DNA from: Amaurobius ferox
Taxonomy: Eukaryota > Arthropoda > Arachnida > Araneae > Amaurobiidae
Length of the DNA stretch: 64,000 nt
Direction: 5' to 3'
Assembly: GCA_951213105.1 (NCBI GenBank)
Contig: OX578142.1
Coordinates: 116,072,565-116,136,564, forward strand
Shown here: positions 1-10,450 of the stretch, piece after piece
Layout: the number at the start of each line of letters is the position of its first letter
How positions within the stretch are numbered: position 1 is the stretch's first letter
Notes under the pieces: model-generated
What the model was told of the DNA's origin: nothing
Seen by the model: the letters and a program-made list of their open reading frames with translations, nothing else
Databases searched by the model: none
Made by a program: the position numbers and the translations under genes

Positions 1-60
1 GAGAACGTGGATATAAGTCTGCTGGGAAAGTCATGTGCTGCCCACATCAGATTTTTTCTT
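1..60 (+). repeat. Fragment of interspersed family B
   Basis: The first 55 bases match, with few differences, 34480-34530 and the reverse complement of 29066-29125. The shared core reads CATGTGCTGCCCACATCAG, whose ATGTG and CACAT parts can pair as a small stem. The rest of the element lies outside the window. No coding capacity is visible. Confidence 0.7.
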
Positions 61-377
61 TTCGTGTCTAGGAATCATTTTTAATTATTGCAAGGTAAAG
101 CAATTTTTTAATGTTTCACTAAAATTATTATTAGTTTCCTGAAAATAAATATTGAATCAAGTTCTAAAATTTTCCAAGTAGTACACAATTGACTTTTTAT
201 ATTTTCTATATATTGGTAATGGTATCGATTTATAAATCTATAGATGTATATATTCTTTTCTTATTACGTCACTCATAACACAGTATTTGGTTAAAACTGT
301 TTATTTTTACTTATGATTAATATACAATGCAGATCATATGCAATTCATACCAGTATGAACTCAATTTTTACTATCTC

Positions 378-422
378 AGCACAAACTTAACGACAATATA
401 TTTATATTGTCGTTAATGTGCT
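378..422. repeat. Short inverted repeat (hairpin)
   Basis: The arms TTAACGACAATAT (387-399) and ATATTGTCGTTAA (404-416) are perfectly complementary around a 4-nt loop. A further six pairs (378-383 with 417-422) form after a 3-nt bulge. It lies in otherwise featureless AT-rich DNA. It could be a small foldback remnant or the base of an expressed hairpin; nothing nearby decides which. Confidence 0.6.
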
Positions 423-466
423 TCTTTAAAAAATGTTAAACTAGGAATATTTCAATTTTATTGTGT

Positions 467-848
467 TGATGTTGATGACCCAGACCGTCCGACCTACCAG
501 AAAGGTGTAAGGTAACTGTATGGACGGCCGGGAAGTGCCACCCAATTTAGACCGGAACCCAGTGGGGGAGGCATCCACAGGGACCGTACCCTCCTTCCCC
601 TACCACCAACCTCTCGGAAGGACTTACGGACCCACATGTTTAACGTGATCGTACTCCGCATGAACACGGCGGCATATGTGGCAGCGTGCAAATCTAGCGC
701 GCAAACCACGGGGATACCGCACCCGAGATGGCCAACAGCACACGGCGTTCCGAGGTGGTCACCCACCAAGTACTAACCGCGCCCGATGTTGCTTGACTTC
801 GGTGATCTAACGAGAACCGGTGTTTTCAGCACGGTACGGCCGTTGGCC
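467..848 (-). mobile_element. Composite 5S rRNA-tRNA SINE, copy 1
   Basis: Read on the minus strand, this 382-bp unit starts with a near-complete 5S rRNA-like head. A tRNA-related segment follows with an A-box-like region, then a conserved body ending at the GTCCGACC block, and a short CAT/CAA-rich tail. A 15-bp direct repeat (TCAATTTTATTGTGT, 452-466 and 849-863) flanks it, as expected for target-primed reverse transcription. The tRNA-like part lacks the B-box segment that is present in the copy at 46232-46518. A long open frame crosses the body, but it is shared by every copy and is not a gene. The LINE partner that mobilised it is not identifiable here. Confidence 0.88.
731..847 (-). other. 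5S rRNA-derived head of SINE copy 1
   Basis: The minus strand begins GCCAACGGCCGTACC and ends GTGCTGTTGGC, which are the pairing 5' and 3' ends of metazoan 5S rRNA. In between are the recognisable GGTTCTCGT, GATCACCGAAGTCAAGCA and GGTTAGTACTTGG blocks, the last lying in the box C region. At 117 nt it is nearly full length against about 120 nt for 5S rRNA. Because it is fused to a tRNA-like unit and flanked by a target duplication, it is a SINE head carrying an internal type 1 Pol III promoter, not a 5S gene. Confidence 0.88.
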
Positions 849-863
849 TCAATTTTATTGTGT

Positions 864-1532
864 GTGATTTTAGTTCTTTCTAGAGTTTTATGAATCTTTA
901 CAGTTATTATAGTTGCACTCTTTTTCATATATGTGTTTTTTAGTGTTATGCAGTGTTATATAAAAATGTGACAATTTAAAGACCAAAGGTTGACTTTTAG
1001 TTTTCTAGTTAAATATTAAAACTTATTTCGACAGAGTTATGTTTCCTTGCAGCTCAATCCAGAATCCCTGTGTCAGTTGCTAAAATTTTGAAGCACTTGT
1101 TATGATTTTTTATATATATATATATATATAATCAGCGGTAAATGACAGCTAATGTATAAAATAGCACTGCACAATGGAATACAGTCATTTCAGATTTACA
1201 GTAATGACCACCAATAATCAGCAGCACTAGACAACTATGATGTACAAAATACGCATACACTTTGGAATGTACTCTAATTTCAAATTCAAGATTAGATCTT
1301 CAATGGTTCTGTTTAACCTTCAAAGTGCTTGTTTCCTTTAGTGCACACACACAAAAAATTATTTTGATGATACATATTTATACATTGTTCAATAAATATT
1401 GTAGGATTGTGTACATTTCCATTGCAGGATAAAGTCCATCATCATAGCTCAATGTATAGATTGATTACTGTCCTGGTAGATATTTATGGTTTGAATACTG
1501 GTTAGGACACAGGTTGTGTATAATGTTTTAAA
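864..1532. other. AT-rich stretch without a gene
   Basis: No coding region is supportable. It holds a short TA run near 1111-1130. At 1441-1495 a weak tRNA-like pattern (TAGCTCAATG, then GGTTTGAATAC) could be an old SINE head, but the match to the A and B boxes is too poor to call. Confidence 0.5.
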
Positions 1533-1783
1533 TTGTGTATGATCATTCAAAATCCTTTACACCATTTATGTTTAATTGAATAAAATTAACAGCCTTTAAT
1601 ATGAGACTAATTTTAGTAGCAAATAATTAAAATTTGATACTTGCATTACTGATTAGGACACAGATTGTGTATGATCATTCAAAATCCTTTACACCATTTA
1701 TATTTAATTGAATAAAATTAACAGCCTTTAATATGAGACTAATTTTAGTAGCAAATAATTAAAATTTTGATACTTGCATTAAA
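1533..1783. repeat. Tandem duplication, 132-bp period
   Basis: The sequence beginning TTGTGTATGATCATTCAAAA at 1533 recurs almost unchanged at 1665 and runs to the same TACTTGCATTA end. The repeat starts slightly upstream with GTTAGGACACAG, and the first copy has an extra 15-20 bases there. It looks like a recent local duplication of non-coding DNA. Confidence 0.8.
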
Positions 1784-2812
1784 TATCAATATTTTATTTT
1801 ATGACAAAGTCCTCCCCCCCCCCCCCCCCCCCTATTTCTTTTTGCTGATTAAATCATTCAGAAATACTGACTTATAACAGTGAGAAATGTTATAATCAAA
1901 TAAATCATATCAAAGAACGAAAGACCCATGACTAATATGAAAATTTTGGAAATAATTTGATAATTTTAAAGTAAATAAGAATGAGTTTCTCCTAGTGGAA
2001 GAAAAAAAAATGTGTTGAATGTGGATGTATTTTATATCAATTAAAAGTATGTATTTCAAATATATGCAAATAATAAGTTTTGCTTCAAAAAATTATTTTA
2101 TTATAATTTGATATTTTCCTAATTCTGGACATCCAACATAATCAATCTTATTACTAGAGATTAAATTTCTAAATTTTACCTTCCCACAATCAGAAATTTG
2201 TAGATAAGATAGCCTAAACTGGGGTTCTCACTGGTTTTTAAATAACTTTATCAATTTAGCTAATCAGCGACAAAAACTAACTAAATGAAAAAAAGGCTAG
2301 CAAAACAGATTTGTCATAAAGTCGTTCTTGAAAAAAGAGTTGTCTTCCTAAATCGTTATTTAAAAAAAAGAGTTGTCTTCCTAAATCATTATTTAAAAAA
2401 AGAGTTGTGAAAAAAGCTAGATCATAAATTACTTACAAAAGTTCTTCGGTTTTTTCAATTTTGATTGTATGTACTATTTTCTTTTGTTTGAATTATGATA
2501 GAGGCCAGTCAGAATTAACTTCCAATAGATATTTTCCAATATCAGGGATCACACTTACTCTAGTATCATTGGTATTAGATAAAACTGAGATTCATATCAG
2601 TTCTGTAGCAATGCATATTTGTATTATAGCAATTTCATATTCAAAGGCTTTTTTGTCACAAATTTACATATAAGTTCTACACTTTATTCTAATTTTTCAA
2701 TGAGTATTATAAATGCATTAGTTATTTATGATAAAATACTTATTAAATGTCAACTTTTGGAATATGTTCTATGATGTGCATTCACTGGATATAGAAAATT
2801 CTGGGCCCCAGA
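1784..2812. other. Poly-C tract and AT-rich intergenic DNA
   Basis: It holds a run of 19 C at 1814-1832 and a roughly 36-bp unit repeated two and a half times at 2331-2406 (AAAAAGAGTTGTCTTCC core). Nothing else is supportable. Confidence 0.6.
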
Positions 2813-2968
2813 AACTTAAAACTGAGTCCCATTAAAGAAAAAATGGGCATCCATATCTACTATCTTTAAAAGAAAACTTGTAGATTTTAATGATATTATT
2901 TTTAGAGGTAAAATATGATGAGGGAATTTAAGGCTTAAAAAAATTGAAGATTTTTCCTTAATTGCAGG
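2813..2968. repeat. Locally duplicated segment, left part of copy 1
   Basis: Starting at AAAACTGAGTCCCAT, this piece continues at 5018-5175 once the hAT element 2969-5017 is removed, and again at 9568 once the hAT 5176-9567 is removed. The same sequence occurs without either insertion at about 9620-10450. It is therefore one half of a local duplication that later received two transposons. The second half is about 0.5 kb longer because it has extra sequence near 9830-10370. Confidence 0.75.
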
Positions 2969-3459
2969 CAGGGTTGGGTTTTTGATGTGACATTGGTTTA
3001 ATCCGTGTTTTAACCGGATAAAACCATCAAAAACCCAAAAGCTATGAACAAAAGAGGAATTTGATTTAAAATCAATAAAATCACCATGCCAATCAATATA
3101 AGATTGATCACCCATATAAATTTGAACAATATTATAATAAAAAACATGTAAATAATTTTAAAACATTATCCTTACAACAATACAAGTACATAAATACCTT
3201 TAAAATATTGAAATACTAGCAACAATTAAAAATAATTTTTCAATTATTTGAATTTAAATATCAAGGTATTCTGATTTTGCTTTAAATTAAAAACAATATT
3301 TATAACTTTTCTGAAATTTTATTATTTTAACATTTAGAGATAGTACAATTTGTTTTTAATATTCGGGTTCATTACACCCACGTAGCATTTGATAACATAG
3401 CAAGTTTAGAACTTTTCTCTCGTCCTAAACAATTTTGCAGTTTAGAATGGATGATTCCA

Positions 3460-4110
3460 AAATTTGAAAATATTCTTTCTATAGAAGCCGAACTAGCAGG
3501 TTGGACATTATTGTTAGTTCAGCTAATTTAAAAGCTGCACTGTTTTCATCCGGAAAGCTTTCACACTTCAAAATACCTTTTCACCACATTATCGGATTGG
3601 TGAGTTTTGTACTTGTACTGAAGTAATATGTTGGGAATGGGCTTTCTTGGACTTCAAGTGCAATCAAGTGGTAAACAGCCTTCAATTTTTTCTGTAGTAT
3701 TAAAACGAGCAATTTCCATTTGGCTATCTGTTAGGTGTTTACCCATATATTTCGGATGCATGATGTAAGTGAAGAATGGATTGACATTAATGCCTGTTCT
3801 AGTCATTTCTGAACAATTTTAATGTGTAGTTGCAGGGAATCTTCTTTCATAAGACGTAGCCAAATGTGGCATACATCGGCCAGTGTTGCTGTATCTCTTT
3901 GGAGTGTGTGGAAACTCAGACTGCACTTCTCCATCTATATCTAAAGTTCTCTTTTGCAATCATTATGATAAATGAGTTTTCATCCTTTCTACATGGTTTG
4001 CTCGAATACTTCCACAATTTTTGCACATTGTTTCCCATCCCTGTCCACTTTATAATAATGTTGCCAAATCAAATCTGTTGGCCTTCCAACACGATTCATT
4101 ATCACTTTAT
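3460..4110 (-). pseudogene. hAT transposase remnant (BED finger and start of core)
   Basis: Conceptual minus-strand translation across several frames gives recognisable hAT transposase pieces. These are a BED-finger-like N-terminus (GRPTDLIWQHYYKVDRDGKQ, then a CAK-x-CGS cysteine pair), a TLADVCHIWLRLMKE block, and a HPKYMGKHLT block typical of one arthropod hAT group. Multiple stops and frame changes separate the blocks, and the C-terminal dimerisation region is missing. It lies inside the element bounded by the ATTGCAGG duplication. I infer a long-dead copy; the exact hAT clade is uncertain. Confidence 0.65.
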
Positions 4111-4241
4111 TCAGCTTAAACTGTACTAACGCAACTTAAAATTGTTAAAAAAAAAAAGACAAACGACAAGTAGACTCCAAATGATGTGAAACTAGCAGAA
4201 AATCTAAGCTACAGTTATATTTGTCTTCCTTCCTTTAGGGA

Positions 4242-4323
4242 TTTGGGTGCTCCCATTTAAAGTAAAGGGGTAAGGGAAGCTTTTATCTCCCTTACCCCTT
4301 TACTTTAAATGGGAGCACCCAAA
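4242..4323. repeat. Perfect 36-bp palindrome with 10-nt loop
   Basis: The arms 4242-4277 and 4288-4323 are exact reverse complements, beginning TTTGGGTGCTCCCATTTAAA, around the loop AGCTTTTATC. No mismatch is present, unlike the decayed hAT around it, so the structure is either recent or maintained by gene conversion. As RNA it would fold into a roughly 82-nt hairpin that could be a Dicer substrate. As DNA it could be a tiny foldback insertion. Confidence 0.9.
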
Positions 4324-5017
4324 ATGGAAGGTGGAATTTAATGGACCAAGAAAGTTTTTCAGTAAAAATGAGTCAGACTATTGTTAGTTGAACTTAGCCT
4401 AGAATTTGGGCAGAGAAGGGGGGAGGGGTATGCATTGTTCAGTTTTATCAGTTATTATTGTTCAGAATTCAGGAATGTCTGTAGAGAAGGGGGTGGGGGA
4501 AGGTATGCTGTGGACCACTGTCTGTGGTTATAACTTATTGTCCCCAGTATTGTGCATTCATTGTCACCCAGACCAGAAAACATGTACAAGTTAGGAAAAA
4601 GAGAATAGTATATAGGCCTACATTTTAGGTAGCAAAAAGATATTTTCTTCCAAAAATTTATTTCCAAGGGGCTATCCATTTTTTTTACCAATATAATAAA
4701 AATAAATTTATTCAAATCAATTAAATATACAATGTACAAATAGAGTTTCTCTCTTTCAATCATTATATATTGTTTTATTGTATTTGTTTTATTAATTCCC
4801 CCCATCGTTAAAAATACAAGGGACCTGAAAGTAAAACCTTTCACAGAGCACATGAAAACTAGTTACGGTACTGATTGAGGGTGACAGGATTTTGATTGGC
4901 AATATTGTTTGTTTCGTTCTCACTGACAGTTTTTGACATTCAGGTTTTTGATGTGACTGTTAAAGCCATGGATTAAACCGGATAAAACCGTCATGCGTCA
5001 AAAACCTGTCAACCCTG

Positions 5018-5175
5018 ATTGCAGGTATTAAAACATAATTTAAATTTTTCTGCATAAGAATAAATAAATGTTCACAAATATTTTATTAATTTGTATAATA
5101 AGTGTCATATTAATGTTTAAACGACATCAGGTAAATATTTAAAAATTAACATTGAATTTGATAAATATATATATA
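5018..5175. repeat. Locally duplicated segment, middle part of copy 1
   Basis: This continues the segment at 2813-2968 after the hAT insertion. It contains TGTCATATTAATGTTTAAA and TGAATTTGATAAATATATAT, both matched at about 10371-10440 in the second half of the duplication. It ends in the TA run into which the next hAT inserted. Confidence 0.75.
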
Positions 5176-5310
5176 CAGCGTTCTCCCCAGACCATTTTAG
5201 CCGGGCGGTACACCCGGCTATTTTACCCTGCCGCCCGGCAACCAAACGGCGGTCATTTCTGCCAAAGAAAAAGAGTCGGAAAAGAAAAAAAAAAGTGCGC
5301 CGAATGGCGA

Positions 5311-6916
5311 TTAGGCTTGGGCGATGTATCGAAATATCGTGAAAAACGGATATGAAGTCGACATTGGCATACCGGTTTCGTAATGTTCAAGTCGACGATG
5401 TATCGCCATTTATGACACATATCAATTTCCCAATGTTCATAGCCATCCCTAAGTGCCGTTCTTGGGAGCGATGATTCCGGTTTTGGGATTTTCTTAGCGC
5501 ATGCACGATTTCCCGGTGTCATCATCGGCAGTATATCACGATTGTCAGACACCGGTATATCGCTAGCACTGATCTTGAGATCAATAATTCCGGTTTTGGA
5601 ATTTTCTTAGGGCATGCGCGATTTCCTGGTGAAAACACTACCACAGCCTATTATAACTATTCTGATATTTCTGAGCGATTTTTCATCGCACACGTGCACA
5701 AGTTCCCGGTGTTATCACCATCAGTGGATCGTGATTTGCCGGTACTGATTTCCATAGCACTGACTATGCTTTTCGATGCCGTGACACCAAAGAATCTTAT
5801 ACTTATTAATAATCATTGAATCTTTTCAGACACTTCGCTTTTTGATTTTCTCTGGATGCGGATAATATATATAATCTGTGGATTATCTCTTGAAATTTTG
5901 TAATTAACGAAGTGCAAATCATCACCCAATTTTTATCGCATTCACTATGTTTTAATGTAAAAATAACTTAATGTTCTGTTTTCACAATTTATTTTAAAAT
6001 CGGCAAAAACTGCAACAATCAAGTTCGTCTTGATCACCCAAGAAACTTTCTTTTGCGGCTTTCAACTTTAATAGTCTGCATTCCAAGCTCTTTCATGTGT
6101 TACTTTTATTTAGATTGCGATAGGGTGTAAATTATTGACTAGAATGTTATTAATAGATGCGCGGCAGGAAGATTGCTCTTCGGCGCGGTTATGACATTAA
6201 TTAACTCTAATGGTTGTTTATAGGAAAAGGAGTGAGGGGGGTGGGGCAGGGAATGGGACAAAGTTTATGAATGCACAGATGAGCAGGTAGGGCAGGGAAT
6301 GGTATATAATTTATGAATGCATAGATGAACGAGAAACACAAGATTTGGTGAGCTTCATGGGAAACACTCTTAGCTTGTCGTATCTAGATTTTTTTTTTCG
6401 GTAAGGTAAGCTTTATATTGATTTTTTTTTCGGAAAGTTTATATTGATTTTTTAGTTAATAATAAGGGTTTTTTTATTTCAGTTTCTATTCTTCTTTGTT
6501 TGGTTAAGAAACAGAGTTCTTATGGTCCTTCAAAATATTTAGAACATATTTCCATAAAATCTGCAAATTTACGGGAACTGCCATATTTCGCTGCGTTCAG
6601 TACGTAGGAACTGCTGAAACACGGAGGTTACCCCATAAATTCGTATATTATTGGATTTCAAATGCACAAATTTCGCAGTTTAGTTCCATGCATTACTGTC
6701 CCTTATCAGAACAATATATCTTTATTATTATTTTTATAGTGCATCTAAAAATAAGCAAATATTTTACTAAACCAAATTATTTCTCGCATAAATTGTATGT
6801 TTGTGCAATTCAGTTTTTTATTCACCTGCGTCATCGCGCCGTTCAGTTTTTAGTCATCGCGATGTTGGACTGCCGATATATCACGATGTTGAAATTGCCA
6901 CATCGCCCAAGCCTAA
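5311..6916. mobile_element. Nested TIR element inside the hAT
   Basis: The left end reads TTAGGCTTGGGCGATGT, and the right end read inward gives the same 17 bases, followed by related ATCG-rich sequence. The 1.6-kb interior has no transposase. It contains diverged direct repeats about 114 bp apart around CCGGTTTTGG and TTTCCCGGTG (5474, 5588, with a weaker one near 5690). The target duplication is unclear: TGGC occurs on both sides but the next bases differ. I infer a non-autonomous DNA transposon, possibly hAT-related. Confidence 0.6.
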
Positions 6917-7312
6917 TGGCAGTAATGACCAAAATTTGGCAAAAAAATACTATAAGGAAATTTGCCGAAAATCTTCAAATAAAACTTTTGTGTTTAAGTC
7001 TTAGAAAGAAACATGGGAAGATTGCATAGAATGTGCGGTGGGGTGATCCGGAAAGGGACCTCATGAGAGCTGGACAAATACTGCCGCCCCCTGTAACCAG
7101 TTCCCCTCCCTTCAACAACACTGAGCTGAAAAGGGGAAATCTATTTTTAGATACAGGCTGAGTTGAAGGAGGAAGAAATCTATATTTAGATACAATACCG
7201 GACTTGGGATTACTTTGGGTCTGTTTTCCATGTGATATCACGTGCGTCGTGCGTGCATGCATTATTCGTCCGTCCACTGTAAAACGGAACATTTATTTTT
7301 ATTCAAATTAAA

Positions 7313-9284
7313 ATGTCTATTCTAAATTATTTTCAATCAACATCAAAGACTGTGGATGAAGGTAACACAAATACATCTGAATTACCAGTTCTTCCTTCGA
7401 CACCTGCCAAAGCAGAGGCAAAACATCGAAAGAGTGGAATGAACAACAAGTGGTTCAAAATATATAAATGGCTACTAGCAAAAGATGATGGAATGCTTTG
7501 TTCAACCTGTATAAAATATGCTTCATCTTTGAAAAAAATGTCACTTGGATCGATTTGCCTTGTAAACGTTTGAGGAAAGAAAGTTTGGATGAACATCAAA
7601 AGAGCAAACTCCATACGAGTTCCTGTGAACTAGCTGCAAACGCCAATGTTTTGGTACATACGGGAGTTGGAGAAATAGAGAGATCTCTTTCTCTTTTAGG
7701 CAATCTCCAAAGGGATGCTTTTATTGAAGCATTAAAATGTATATACTTGCTGGCAAAAAATGAACTTCCCCATACAACATTATATTCCAAACTCATTGAG
7801 TTAACTAAGGAAATGGGGTGTTCATATTTGCAGCATTTGACAGCTGGAGACAATGAAAGTTATACTTCAGAAAGGATTATGCAAGAATTATTAGATGTAT
7901 TGGCTGCCGAAATTAGGTCAAATGTTTTCAAAAGCATGGATTTTGGCAAATATTTCAGTATTTTATGTGATGAAATAACTGATGTTTCTATAACAAAGCA
8001 ACTCATAGTTTATATAAAATATATGTGTTTTGAAATGAATTTACCAAAGGTTAGTTTTTTGTGTACACGAGAATTAAATGATGGAAAAGCAGAGACAATC
8101 ACAAACAAGCTGATGGAGGTTGCAGAGGAATTCCACTTAGAATTACAAAACCTTGTAGGGCTTGGCTCGGATGGTGCTGCTATGATAGGGCAAAAAAAAA
8201 CGGAGTGGCAAAATTGTTGAAAGATAAGACGGAAGGATTGCTAATCAACTGTCATTGCGTTAACCACCGGCTAGCCCTTGCCAGTGCTCAAGCAGCATGG
8301 GAAATAAAATATTTAGTTAAATTTAATGATATTTTGCGTCAATTATTTTATTTTTTTCAAAATTCAGCAGTGAAAATGTTGCGATTAAGAGAAATTAAAG
8401 TGGTGCTGGAATATCCACAAATAAAATTAAAATTGGCCAATGACACAAGATTGCTGTCACATAATGAAGCTGTTCAAGCCCTGAAAACAACACTTCCTTC
8501 AGTTCTCGCTGCTCTCGAAAACATGAATGTTGAGAAAAATGATATATTAGCTGGGGGACTTTGCAAAATAATAAAGTCTTACAAGTTTCTCGCGGTACTC
8601 ATGATATTTTGTGACGTGTTGCCTATTTTGAGTAGGCTTTCGAAAGCTTGGCAATCAAGCGATGCTGATTTAACAATACTGCCTGATTTATTATACGGAA
8701 CTAAAGCTTCCATAGAAAATTTGATTAATACCCCCAGGTCAAATTATTCATCACTAGAAAACAAATTGGCTGATGAATGGTCACAACTAGAAGTTACAGT
8801 GAGTGAGCCACAGATGTCAGATTTCCACTCAACCATCTATACGAAATATTTACAAATTTTACTAAGACACCTTGATGAAAGATTTCCAGATATGCCTGTC
8901 ATGACTGCATTTCAGACAGTATTTAATCCTTCCCATTTTGACAGTGACGTTGAACATTCTTGCAATGTTCTATTTGAACACTATTCAAAATTAGGAAATC
9001 CCTCCTTAATAGATCATGATGCAACTACCTCTCCAGTGGCTACCTCCAGTGATCTGCGAGATTCATTCCCCAATTTAGCGAAACTTTGCACAATTGGACT
9101 TATATTACCTGTTTCAACTGCAGAGTGCGAAAGAGAATTTTCAGCTTTAAAGCGCATCAAAACAACCCTGCGAAATAGACTTAAAGAGCAAACTCTGAAC
9201 AATCTATTGTTTATTTCAATTGAGGGGCCGGATTTGCAACACTTTGACTTTGACAGAGCAGCTGATAACTGGGGCAGTAAATAA
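7313..9284 (+). pseudogene. hAT transposase, ZNF862/KIAA1586-like, broken by two frameshifts
   Basis: The protein starts at ATG 7313 (MSILNYFQS) with a TTF/BED-like zinc finger (WFKIYKWL, then C-x2-C). The RNase-H-like core follows, with LCDEITD near 7966 and GSDGAAMIG near 8165 matching the first two acidic motifs of hAT transposases. It ends with the family's C-terminal dimerisation block (TAECEREFSALKR, about 9118-9156) and TAA at 9282. The frame changes by one base within A7 at 7532-7538 and again within A9 at 8192-8200, each time as if one A were missing. No other stop interrupts the roughly 650 codons. Real single-base deletions or sequencing errors in homopolymers fit equally well. The cellular homologues named are domesticated hATs; here intact TIRs show it is a transposon gene. 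Confidence 0.82.
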
Positions 9285-9619
9285 AAAAGACGCCTTCAAA
9301 TTTAAAGAATATTGTGTAAACTACAATTTTTATTACTTTGTTATTATATTGCGAATAATCGGTCGCCTGCTCACCCAGGGCGACTGAATTGTAAGTACGG
9401 GCAAGCAAAAGTATATATACTGTATATATATAATATGTATAAATATATACTATGTATTCACGAATAAAAATTTTTTTTCATAACGATTATTTTGGATCGC
9501 CTAATTTTACCCATCCGGCAGTCATACTCGACCACCCAGCATCAAAAATTTTCTGGGGAGAACACTGTATATATATATATATATATTTTAATCTCATAAT
9601 AACAGTGAAAAATACAACT

Positions 9620-10450
9620 TAAAACTGAGTCCCATAATAGGCACTCATATCTACTAACTTTAAGAGAAAATCTTTAGATTTTAATGACATTATTTTTAGA
9701 GGTAAAATAAGATATTGAAATTTGAAGCTTAAAAAAATAAGATTTTTCTTTAATTATAGTTATTAAAACATAATTTAACTTTTACTACATAAGAATAAAT
9801 AAATGTTCACAAAATTTTTTTTTAATTTATTTTTATTTTATTATTTAATGGGCTGTCAATTTAAAAAATATTTTAGAATGAACTTCACCATAGTAAACAC
9901 ATACTTAACATTGGAAAATCTGAAATAATAATTAAAATGAAGTCTAGATTCAAAGTACTGCATGAGGATATTAACTGTAAGAATCATATTACTCTTCCAT
10001 CATAGTTAATACTTATAACATTTGATTATTTTGTAAAATATTTCTTTTAAACAAACCTAAACATGAAAATAAGCAAGTTTAGTCTGCCTATTGTCCATTA
10101 ATTGTAAGATTGAGATAGATGGAAAATGATGATTTTGGACTCTCAGCAATGTACGGCAATACAAACTGAATTGCACAATCTCACTTTGGGTGAAAAATGA
10201 TTTTGCAAATAAATTTCAGTTTGTAGGGAAAGTCATGAACTGGCTACATCTTATGATTTGTGAAACAAATACTTTTTCAAAGTTTAATTTATATTTTTGA
10301 ATTCATTCTTTATTGGTTCCAACATACATAGAGCGAAATTAAACTGGATGAAAAGAGATCGCAATTTAAAGTGTCATATTAATGTTTAAAAGACATCAGG
10401 CAAATGTTTAAAAATAAGCATTAAATTTGATAAATATATATATATTTCAA
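9620..10450. repeat. Second half of the local duplication (empty-site copy)
   Basis: It begins with AAAACTGAGTCCCAT and follows 2813-2968, then 5018-5175, without either hAT. At about 9755 the sequence passes directly through the ATTGCAGG target region (here ATTATAG). At 10430-10445 it passes through the TA run where the 4.4-kb hAT sits in the other copy. About 530 bp near 9830-10370 have no counterpart in copy 1, so copy 1 carries a deletion or this copy an insertion. Confidence 0.75.

Larger units (their letters stand above)
2969..5017 (-). mobile_element. Degenerate hAT transposon
   Basis: The ends are imperfect terminal inverted repeats: CAGGGTTGGGTTTTTGATG on the left, and CAGGGTTGACAGGTTTTTGA when the right end is read inward. 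They are flanked by a perfect 8-bp target duplication ATTGCAGG (2961-2968 and 5018-5025), diagnostic of the hAT superfamily. Inside are a decayed transposase on the minus strand (about 4110-3460) and a 36-bp perfect palindrome (4242-4323). The empty site is visible in the paralogous segment near 9755. Confidence 0.82.
5176..9567 (+). mobile_element. Full-length hAT transposon with frameshifted transposase
   Basis: The terminal inverted repeats start CAGCGTTCTCCCCAGA on the left and CAGTGTTCTCCCCAGA when the right end is read inward. The flanks are TATATATA on both sides, compatible with an 8-bp duplication but uninformative inside a TA run. The 4392-bp element holds a transposase in three frames (7313-9284) and a second TIR-bounded insertion (5311-6916) in its 5' part. 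Both ends, a full transposase and no scattered stops point to a young copy. Confidence 0.85.

Noticed and set aside
494..769. 91-codon open frame on the minus strand, and similar frames at 30301-30648 and 46220-46489
   Set aside because: They are the same SINE body read through in each copy; the frame runs across 5S- or tRNA-derived sequence and has no independent start or homologue.
731..847. A functional 5S rRNA gene
   Set aside because: It is fused to a tRNA-like unit, flanked by a target duplication and diverged from 5S rRNA at several positions, so it is a SINE head.
1814..1832. Poly-C tract as a regulatory quadruplex
   Set aside because: A single homopolymer run without spaced G or C tracts; more likely a simple repeat or a slippage-prone site.
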